Shown here in pieces: positions 6,708 to 11,749 of a DNA stretch of 11,749 nucleotides. The stretch comes from Pseudomonadota bacterium (GTDB lineage Bacteria > Pseudomonadota > Gammaproteobacteria > Xanthomonadales > Rhodanobacteraceae). Position 1 is the first letter of the stretch, and each line of letters opens with the position of its first letter. The stretch spans positions 1 to 11,749 of the forward strand of contig JAJYDI010000054.1 of assembly GCA_021777635.1 (NCBI GenBank), in the 5' to 3' direction. Position numbers and translations under genes: made by a program. A model generated the notes under the pieces. That model saw nothing but the letters and a program-made list of their open reading frames with translations. It was not told the DNA's origin and made no database searches.

Positions 6708-7619
6708 TTGAACATCCTGCGTATCGCCACCCGCCGGAGCGCGCTCGCGCTGTGGCAGGCTGAACACGTCGCCACGCTGCTGCGCGCGGGGCATCCGGGG
6801 TTGATTGTCGAACTTCTGCCGATGACGACGCGGGGCGATCAGGTGCTCGATCGCGCTTTGGCCGAGGTGGGCGGCAAGGGGCTGTTTATGAAGGAGCTGG
6901 AAGTGGCGCTGCTGGAGCGCCGCGCTGATCTGGCCGTGCACTCGCTCAAGGATGTGCCGGCGGAGCTTGACCCCAGTTTCGCGCTGGCCGCAGTCTTGCC
7001 TCGCGCCGATGCCGCCGACGCTTTCGTCAGTTCGCGCCACAATGGGTTGGCGGCGCTGCCAGCCGGCGCGCGGGTTGGCACGTCCTCGCTGCGGCGTACC
7101 GCGCAGTTGCGTGCGTTGCGGCCTGATCTGCAGATCGTCGATCTGCGCGGCAATGTCAACACGCGCCTGGCCAGGCTCGACGCCGGTCACTACGACGCGA
7201 TCCTGCTCGCTGCGGCCGGGCTCGAGCGGTTGGGTCTTGCGACGCGCATCCGCGCTCGCCTTGCCGCGCCCGACTGGCTGCCGGCGCCAGGTCAGGCCGC
7301 GATTACGGTGGAGGTTCGTGCTGGCGATGTGCGTGTGGCCGAATTGCTGGCGCCGCTGGAAGACGCCGACACGCGTACCGCGATCTGCGCCGAGCGGGCC
7401 CTGAATGCCGCCCTCGGTGGAAGTTGCACGGTGCCGGTGGGCGCCTGGTGCGTGGTCGGCGAGCGCGGGCTGAGCCTGTACGGCATGGTCGGCGATGTCG
7501 CCAGCGGGCGCCTGCTGCGCGCGGCGGCCGACGATGCAGTATCGGCACCGGAGCGACTGGGCCGGACGGTCGCCGCCGCGCTGCTGGCGCAGGGTGCGGA
7601 AGCGCTGCTGGGTCGCTGA
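6708..7619 (+). CDS. hemC: Hydroxymethylbilane synthase (porphobilinogen deaminase)
   Basis: HemC condenses four porphobilinogen molecules into hydroxymethylbilane in cytosolic heme, siroheme and cobalamin synthesis. The 303-residue length is normal. Key positions are present: the N-terminal [32 protein letters not shown] with the catalytic Asp82, [11 protein letters not shown] and [10 protein letters not shown] for substrate and cofactor contacts, [12 protein letters not shown], and the dipyrromethane-cofactor Cys240 in [10 protein letters not shown]. The start is a TTG at 6708, fixed by the conserved MNILRIATR beginning and by GGGAG at 6693-6697, ten bases upstream. The rare start may lower translation relative to algR. 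It is the last gene of the esterase-algZ-algR-hemC run. hemD, which follows hemC in many gammaproteobacteria, is not downstream. Confidence 0.97.
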   Translation: MNILRIATRRSALALWQAEHVATLLRAGHPGLIVELLPMTTRGDQVLDRALAEVGGKGLFMKELEVALLERRADLAVHSLKDVPAELDPSFALAAVLPRADAADAFVSSRHNGLAALPAGARVGTSSLRRTAQLRALRPDLQIVDLRGNVNTRLARLDAGHYDAILLAAAGLERLGLATRIRARLAAPDWLPAPGQAAITVEVRAGDVRVAELLAPLEDADTRTAICAERALNAALGGSCTVPVGAWCVVGERGLSLYGMVGDVASGRLLRAAADDAVSAPERLGRTVAAALLAQGAEALLGR

Positions 7620-7664
7620 TGCCGGCCGTGTGAAGCGCTATTTCGGCCGCGCCTTGATGTTGCC

Positions 7665-7687
7665 GAGCGGCGTTGGCGACGCGGCTC
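7665..7687 (+). terminator. GC-rich hairpin downstream of hemC
   Basis: GAGCGGCGT (7665-7673) pairs with ACGCGGCTC (7679-7687) around TGGCG, with eight of nine positions paired. No T-run follows, so it is not a classical intrinsic terminator. It could be a Rho-dependent pause or an mRNA-end stabilising hairpin about 45 bases past the hemC stop. Confidence 0.3.
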
Positions 7688-7690
7688 CCG

Positions 7691-7860
7691 CCCCTCACCC
7701 GACCCGCTCCCCTGACTAGGCCTGGGAAAGGGCTTGAAGGCGCGACCAATCGGGCCTGCAATTTCCGGCGCGCGCTGCAGGGCGCATGAAAGCGACTCCC
7801 TCTCCGCCAAGCGCGCCGTCGAGTGGGCCATGGTAGAGGCGGCGATGTGCGAGCCGGTGG
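7691..7860. repeat. Degenerate interspersed repeat remnant
   Basis: The stretch starts with CCCCTCACCCGACCCGCTCC and later has GACTCCCTCTCCGCCAAGCG. From memory these resemble decayed forms of the CCCTCACCCCAACCCCTCTCCC-type intergenic repeats common in Xanthomonadales and other GC-rich proteobacteria. No matching second copy is seen within this window, so the assignment is tentative. Confidence 0.35.
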
Positions 7861-7941
7861 ACTCCAGGACACTTGCGCGGCCGTGGCGCGCATATGTGCA
7901 GATGCGCCGAGTGCATGCGCTGCGCTCCTGAAATGCGCATC

Positions 7942-7953
7942 CGTCATTCCCGC
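7942..7953. repeat. REP-like core sequence
   Basis: CGTCATTCCCGC matches the left arm of the frequent GTCATTCCCGCG-type palindromic repeats. The right arm (GCGGGAATGACG) is missing, so this is a half or decayed unit. It is related to the core at 2251-2262. Confidence 0.35.
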
Positions 7954-8071
7954 TTCTTTCGGTGCGATGCGGGGCGTTGCGCCTCGTCGCCATGGCGCGG
8001 CGATGCCGCCTTCCCTGGCCTCGTACCGAAGTCCATCGGGAGTCGCCGGTGCGTACTTCCGAGACGCTGCA

Positions 8072-8899
8072 CTAGAAATTGTAGACTAGGTTCGTCGTGA
8101 GTAGGGTGTCGGTCTTGGCGTTGCCCGTCGCCACGCCGCTGGCAATTGCGGCGCCGATGTTGCTGTTGTGACGCGCCTGGTAGCCGACCTTCAGCGCCAG
8201 CCGCTTGTTCATGTCCACCACCAGATTGGCATCGTTCTGGGTAAAGGTGTTGAAGCCGGCCGCCTCGATCAGCAGGTGGTCCTCGATGCGCGTGCTGACG
8301 GTCAGCTGATGGCGGAAGGTCATCAGTCCGCGGCCGATCAGCGCGCCGCGCTCTTGGCTGACTCCAGTCTCGCGATAGCGCTTGTAGCCGGGGCCGACCT
8401 CGAAGGCCAGTTCGGTCGCCGGGGTCTTGATCACTGCGCGGTCATAGCCCACCGACACCACGGTCTGGTAGCGGTAGGGCGAAAAATCGTCGTGGTCGTA
8501 GCGCAGATCGCTGAACAACGCGTTGCGATCGCCCAGTTTCAAGCCCGACGCGGCGTCGAACGTGTAGCGGTTGGCGGTCACCGCGAAGCGGTTGAACGTG
8601 ACCGGCTGGCCGTTGACGACGGCAGACGTGCTGATCTCGCCGCGACTGCGCAGGGCGCTGAAGTCGAAGGTGTCCTTCCAATCGCTGTCTTCATAGCTGA
8701 ACTTGAGGCCCGCGGTGAGACTCTGCGAGCGGGTGTTGCCGGTGGTGGCAGCAAGGCCCAATTGACCCTCGCCGTTCCAGCCGGCGTCGGTGGCCGTCGG
8801 CAGCCGCGCATTGCCGGGAAGGGTGGCGCTGTCGTTGGCACAGACGTTGGCCGACAGCAGGGCGAGAGCGAACAGCGGGGCGATCAGTTGCGTGCGCAT
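8072..8899 (-). CDS. DUF481 outer-membrane protein (YdiY-like)
   Basis: A 275-residue protein of the DUF481 / salt-induced outer-membrane protein family (E. coli YdiY is a member). A signal peptide covers about residues 1-21, with likely cleavage at VCA/NDS. The mature part is built of alternating amphipathic strands: a first strand with WNGEGQLGLAATTGNTRSQS, which is the family hallmark, then FDFSALRSRGE, FAVTANRYTF, FSDLRYDHDDFSPYRYQ and VGPGYKRYRET. It ends in LVYNF with a terminal Phe that fits BAM-dependent barrel insertion. The function of the family is not established. The ATG at 8899 has no strong Shine-Dalgarno. The gene stands alone and converges with hemC; the SLC13 remnant lies upstream on the same strand. 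Confidence 0.85.
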   Translation of the reverse strand: MRTQLIAPLFALALLSANVCANDSATLPGNARLPTATDAGWNGEGQLGLAATTGNTRSQSLTAGLKFSYEDSDWKDTFDFSALRSRGEISTSAVVNGQPVTFNRFAVTANRYTFDAASGLKLGDRNALFSDLRYDHDDFSPYRYQTVVSVGYDRAVIKTPATELAFEVGPGYKRYRETGVSQERGALIGRGLMTFRHQLTVSTRIEDHLLIEAAGFNTFTQNDANLVVDMNKRLALKVGYQARHNSNIGAAIASGVATGNAKTDTLLTTNLVYNF

Positions 8900-9017
8900 G
8901 AGGGGTCCGGAAGGCGGGCGATGGGTGCAAAGACGGCGCGTGATGGTGGGTGTTCCGCGAGCAGACCGTGAGTCTGCCAGCGTGACAGGTCTGGATCGAG
9001 GGGTTGCGCCACGCGGT

Positions 9018-9313
9018 TCAGAGAGGCGGCTGCGGTGCGCCGGTGTGCCGCACGCCGGCGCCGAGCGCGAGCATCGCTGCCACCGTCAGCGTCGTCTCGT
9101 TGCTGAACCCGGAAAGCGCCCGGGTAGGGGGGTGAGGATGCGCAGAGCCGCCAGTCCCACCAGCACCAGCAGCGCAACCACGTCCATGCGCAGATGCTCG
9201 CCGGCCAGCAGCATGACAGCCGCCAGCAGGATCGCGACGGTCGCGCATGCCTGGATGTCCCTCGGCCGGCTCCATCGCGAAGCGATGCGTCCGCTTGCAC
9301 AGGAAGCCGGCAT
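9018..9313 (-). pseudogene. Frameshifted, truncated SLC13-type permease N-terminus
   Basis: Two minus-strand frames together give the start of an SLC13/DASS anion-permease family protein. One frame (from about 9313) encodes a helix pair with AGEHLRMDVVALLVLVGLAA ending ILTP. The adjacent frame then continues with the next family landmark, ALSGFSNETTLTVAAMLALG, followed by AGVRHTGA. The switch falls at about 9121-9133, around a run of C residues (ACCCCCCTACC on the minus strand), so a small indel is the likely cause. The second frame stops at 9018, after about 95 codons in all, whereas intact members have roughly 400-600 residues, so most of the gene is gone. The start is also unclear. Intact relatives carry dicarboxylate or sulfate across the inner membrane; this copy cannot. 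Assignment is from remembered family pattern. Confidence 0.65.
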
Positions 9314-9387
9314 TCGCCGTCACCTGCGCGCTTGCCGCCGCGCGGCGCGCTCGGCATGCTGTGGCTCCATCGTCCCGAGTTCACCGG

Positions 9388-10371
9388 ATGGACCGCTACG
9401 AGCGCATCCTCACTCTGCACCGTAAGTTCAAGGCGGCGCGCCGCCCGCTTGCGCTGACGCACTTGACCGATGATCTCCGCTGCTCACGTGCCACCGTGTA
9501 CCGAGACGTCGCCTTCCTGCGCGATGCGCTGGGCGCACCGATCGAGGGCGCCGAGGGCGACGTTGCCGGCTTCCGCTACGCGCCCGATGAGGGTGAGCGT
9601 TTCGAGCTGCCGGGGCTGTGGCTGAGCAGCGAGGAGCTGGCCGCGTTGATGGCGCTGCACGCGTTGATCGGTCGCGCCGATCCCGGCGTCCTCAGCGGCG
9701 CGCTGGCACCGTTCCGCGCCCGCATCGAGCGCCTGCTCGCCGAGCACGCGAAGGATCCGGCGCTGCCGCTGGAGCGCATCCGGGTGATCGCCTCGGGCGC
9801 GCGGCGCATGGACCAGCAGGTGTTTCGCGCCGTCGCCGGTGCGGTGCTGGCGCGCAAGCGCCTGCGCCTGCGCTACCGTGCGCGCACCACCGGCGCCGAC
9901 TCGCGCCGCACGGTGTCGCCGCAGCGCCTGACCCACTATCGCGACAACTGGTATCTCGATGCTTGGGACCATGACAAGGAGGCGCTGCGCAGCTTCGCCG
10001 TCGATCGCATTGCCGAGTCGCAGACGCTGACCGAGCCGGCGCAGGACGTTGCCGGCCCCGAGCTGGATGCCATTCTCGCCTCCAGTTACGGAATCTTTGC
10101 CGGCAAGCCGCGCGCCTGGGCTACGCTGCGTTTTACTGCCCACGCCGCACGCTGGGTTGCCGATACCCACTGGCATTCGCAGCAGGAAGGGCAGTTTCTC
10201 CCCGACGGCCGCTACGAGCTGCGGGTGCCGTACTCGAATTCGCGCGAGCTGCTGATGGACGTGATGAAGTACGGCCCCGACGCCGAGGTGGTGTCGCCGC
10301 TGCCGCTGCGCGAGGAGATGAAGATCCTGCTCAAGCTGGCCCTGGACGGCTATGCCGGCGATCCATCATGA
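9388..10371 (+). CDS. WYL-domain transcriptional regulator
   Basis: A 327-residue regulator of the HTH-WYL-WCX type. An N-terminal winged helix-turn-helix lies at about 5-65, with the recognition part CSRATVYRDVAFLRD at 32-46. A linker region with LWLSSEELAALMALHALI follows, then the WYL domain at about 140-215 with the name-giving motif in RDNWYLDAWDH (WYL at 188-190). A C-terminal WCX-like region occupies about 243-320. WYL domains bind nucleic acid or nucleotide ligands, and the family includes DriD and the defence regulators BrxR and CapW, but no defence gene is nearby. The frame is open upstream to 9247, but homology begins at MDRYERI, so ATG 9388 is used. Its stop overlaps the next start by four bases (ATGA), so it is coupled to the patatin gene; regulation of that pair by the WYL protein is plausible but inferred. 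Confidence 0.9.
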   Translation: MDRYERILTLHRKFKAARRPLALTHLTDDLRCSRATVYRDVAFLRDALGAPIEGAEGDVAGFRYAPDEGERFELPGLWLSSEELAALMALHALIGRADPGVLSGALAPFRARIERLLAEHAKDPALPLERIRVIASGARRMDQQVFRAVAGAVLARKRLRLRYRARTTGADSRRTVSPQRLTHYRDNWYLDAWDHDKEALRSFAVDRIAESQTLTEPAQDVAGPELDAILASSYGIFAGKPRAWATLRFTAHAARWVADTHWHSQQEGQFLPDGRYELRVPYSNSRELLMDVMKYGPDAEVVSPLPLREEMKILLKLALDGYAGDPS

Positions 10372-11282
10372 GCGATAGCCCGGTATCCGCGACGCCCGCG
10401 CGACCGCGCATCGCCCTCGCGCTGGGCTCGGGCGGCGCCAAGGGGCTTGCTCATATCGGCGCGATCGAGGCGCTCGAGGCAGCCGGCTTTGCCATCGTCG
10501 CAGTTGCGGGCAGCTCGATGGGCGCGTTGGTCGGCGGCATCCACGCCGCCGGGCGCCTCGACGTTTACCGCGACTGGGTGACCTCGCTGGCCAAAATGGA
10601 CGTGCTGCGACTGGTCGATTGGACCCTGTCGGGGCCGGGCTTGATCAAGGGCGAGCGCATCATCGGCGCGCTGCGCGAGCTGGTCGGCGATGTCGACATT
10701 GAGAAACTGGCGATACCGTTCACCGCGGTCGCCACCGACATTGAGCGCCAGCGCGAGGTGTGGATCTCCAGTGGTCCGCTATTCGAGGCAATCAGCGCCT
10801 CGATCGCGATTCCGACCCTGTTCCACCCGCAGGTCCTGCATGGCCGCCGCCTGGTCGATGGCGGCCTGCTCAATCCGGTGCCGGTGACGCCGCTGTTGCG
10901 CGAGCGTTTTGACTACCTCGTTGTGGTCAGCGTCGATGGCCCTGCCGAAGCCGCGCCGGCACCGCCGGAAGTGTCGCCGCGCGGGCCCTACCGGCAGAAG
11001 ATCGCGGCCCTCGTCGAGCAGTTGCTCGGGCGCGGCGCGGCGCCAACTTTGCCGCGCGAACCCGGCTGGATGGAGCTAATGGGCCAGGCGCTGGATCTGA
11101 TGCAGGCCAATCTGGCGCATCTTCGGCTGGCGGCCTACCGGCCGGATTTGCTGATCGAGATTCCGCGCAATGCCTGCGCGATCTACGAGTTCTACCGCGC
11201 CGAGGAGCTGATTGCGCTGGGCCGCGAGCGTGCCGAACGAGCCCTCGCGACATGGCGCGCCGAACCGGCGCCGCCGCCCTGA
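10368..11282 (+). CDS. Patatin-like phospholipase (RssA/NTE family)
   Basis: A 304-residue cytoplasmic or membrane-peripheral patatin-fold lipid acyl hydrolase with a Ser-Asp dyad. The glycine-rich oxyanion motif GSGGAKGLAHIG is at 20-31, the nucleophile elbow GSSMG (48-52) carries Ser50, and the dyad Asp164 sits in VDGGLLNPVP. IAIPTLFHPQ (147-156) is the usual segment before the Asp motif. The layout matches RssA-type proteins of proteobacteria, with no membrane helix and no added domain. The substrate is unknown; family members release fatty acids from phospholipids or lysophospholipids. It overlaps the WYL regulator gene by four bases, so the two form a coupled pair. aceE follows after about 100 bases. 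Confidence 0.92.
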   Translation: MSDSPVSATPARPRIALALGSGGAKGLAHIGAIEALEAAGFAIVAVAGSSMGALVGGIHAAGRLDVYRDWVTSLAKMDVLRLVDWTLSGPGLIKGERIIGALRELVGDVDIEKLAIPFTAVATDIERQREVWISSGPLFEAISASIAIPTLFHPQVLHGRRLVDGGLLNPVPVTPLLRERFDYLVVVSVDGPAEAAPAPPEVSPRGPYRQKIAALVEQLLGRGAAPTLPREPGWMELMGQALDLMQANLAHLRLAAYRPDLLIEIPRNACAIYEFYRAEELIALGRERAERALATWRAEPAPPP

Positions 11283-11320
11283 GTGGTTCGCCGCCGCGCT
11301 AAACTTGCCCACTGGAGGCA

Positions 11321-11338
11321 GCCGTCCGCAGAGGCGGC
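11321..11338 (+). promoter_or_regulatory. Hairpin in the aceE upstream region
   Basis: GCCGTC (11321-11326) pairs with GGCGGC (11333-11338) around CGCAGA, six pairs including one G-T. It sits 46 bases before the aceE start. With no T-run it is not a clear terminator for the patatin gene; it could stabilise the aceE leader or be chance in GC-rich DNA. I saw no convincing promoter in this gap. Confidence 0.25.
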
Positions 11339-11384
11339 CCCCATATCGGCAGGCATGGCGTGCGCCGCACCGCGGAGGGATTTG

Positions 11385-11749
11385 ATGGAACCGTTCGACG
11401 ATCTGCTGCACCAGGACCCCGACCCGACCGAAACCCGCGAGTGGGTCGAGTCGCTGTCGGCCGTCATCGACCATGCGGGCGCTGAGCGCGCGCACTATCT
11501 TCTCGAGCGCATGGTCGACGCCACCCGCCGTGCCGGCGGGCACCTGCCGTTCGCGCCGACGACCGAATACGTCAACACCATTCCGGCGCATCTCGAAGCC
11601 AAGTCCCCGGGCGACGCCGCAATGGAATGGCGCATCCGCTCGCTGATCCGCTGGAACGCCATGGCGATGGTGATCCGCGCCAACCGCAAGCCCGGCGAGC
11701 TGGGCGGACACATCGCCAGCTTCGCCTCCTCGGCGACGCTCTACGACGT
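11385..11749 (+). CDS. aceE: Pyruvate dehydrogenase E1 component, homodimeric type (AceE), N-terminal part
   Basis: AceE is the thiamine-diphosphate-dependent decarboxylase of the pyruvate dehydrogenase complex, linking glycolysis to acetyl-CoA in the cytosol. About 121 codons are visible and the rest (the family is near 890 residues) lies beyond the right edge. Characteristic sequence includes DPDPTETREWVESLSAVID (10-28), the YLLERMVDATRRAG helix, YVNTIPAHLE near 62-71, and the highly conserved EWRIRSLIRWNAMAMVIRAN, followed by GELGGHIASFASSATLYD, part of the cofactor region. The ATG at 11385 has an excellent Shine-Dalgarno, GGAGGG at 11374-11379, five bases upstream, in line with high expression. 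aceF and lpdA would be expected downstream. Confidence 0.97.
   Translation, partial: MEPFDDLLHQDPDPTETREWVESLSAVIDHAGAERAHYLLERMVDATRRAGGHLPFAPTTEYVNTIPAHLEAKSPGDAAMEWRIRSLIRWNAMAMVIRANRKPGELGGHIASFASSATLYD

Larger units (their letters stand above)
7620..8071. other. Non-coding region between hemC and the DUF481 gene
   Basis: About 450 bases between two converging genes. I see no open frame with a ribosome binding site or a recognisable protein and no trace of hemD. It holds a GC-rich hairpin near the hemC end (7665-7687), a patch of degenerate interspersed-repeat sequence (about 7691-7860) and a REP-like core (7942-7953). The last 100 bases before the DUF481 stop show nothing specific. Confidence 0.6.

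Noticed and set aside
7620..8071. hemD or a hemD fragment downstream of hemC
   Set aside because: No frame in this interval shows uroporphyrinogen-III synthase features, and all frames are short and unlike a protein.
8168..8971. Long plus-strand open frame (267 codons) opposite the DUF481 gene
   Set aside because: It mirrors the GC-rich codon pattern of the real gene, has no recognisable domain, and the minus-strand product has a signal peptide and family motifs.
9247..9387. Longer WYL protein starting at 9247
   Set aside because: The extra 47 residues are antisense to the SLC13 remnant and look non-homologous; family similarity begins at the ATG at 9388.
9388..11282. CBASS-type defence system built on the patatin gene
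   Set aside because: There is no cyclic-nucleotide synthase or accessory gene nearby, and the patatin has the layout of ordinary RssA-like proteins.
1..11749. CRISPR array, tRNA, rRNA, transposase, prophage or toxin-antitoxin genes
   Set aside because: No spaced direct repeats, cloverleaf-like sequence, transposase-like protein or phage-like gene was seen on either strand.

Overview
The window is about 11.7 kb of GC-rich DNA, densely coding on both strands, from a Gram-negative bacterium. A NodT-type outer-membrane efflux lipoprotein, a PagL-like lipid A deacylase, a DUF481 barrel, an AlgZ/AlgR pair next to hemC, and an AceE-type homodimeric pyruvate dehydrogenase E1 point to a gammaproteobacterium. 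My guess is the Xanthomonadales/Lysobacterales or a close relative. That placement is inference from gene content and base composition; no rRNA or other marker gene is present.

Layout. (1) Positions 1-2124 form a divergent envelope cluster. On the minus strand a MarR-family repressor is followed at once by the N-terminal part of an outer-membrane efflux lipoprotein that runs off the left edge. On the plus strand is a PagL-like lipid A 3-O-deacylase. The roughly 170-bp gap between them holds overlapping divergent promoter-like elements, a run of palindromes and a possible hairpin over the pagL ribosome binding site. (2) Positions 2204-4168 (minus) encode a cyclic-di-GMP phosphodiesterase with a helical N-terminal region, a GAF domain and an EAL domain; its C-terminal tail reads through a REP-like sequence. 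(3) Positions 4289-7619 (plus) are a compact four-gene run: serine carboxylesterase, AlgZ-type (LytS-class) sensor kinase, AlgR-type LytTR regulator and hemC. The algZ-algR-hemC order is that known from Pseudomonas, but hemD does not follow. (4) Positions 7620-8071 are non-coding and hold decayed interspersed repeats and a hairpin. (5) Positions 8072-8899 (minus) encode a DUF481 outer-membrane protein. Behind it is a frameshifted, truncated remnant of an SLC13-type permease (about 9018-9313). (6) Positions 9388-11282 (plus) are a translationally coupled pair, a WYL-domain regulator and an RssA-like patatin phospholipase. (7) aceE starts at 11385 behind a strong Shine-Dalgarno and runs off the right edge.

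Functionally the window mixes housekeeping genes (hemC, aceE) with envelope and signalling functions: drug efflux, lipid A remodelling, c-di-GMP turnover, a LytS/LytTR two-component system and lipid or ester hydrolases. I found no CRISPR array, transposase, phage gene, tRNA or rRNA, and no convincing previously undescribed system. The points most worth a second look are the regulatory region between marR and pagL, the SLC13 pseudogene, the coupling of an esterase to AlgZ/AlgR, and the WYL-patatin pair.
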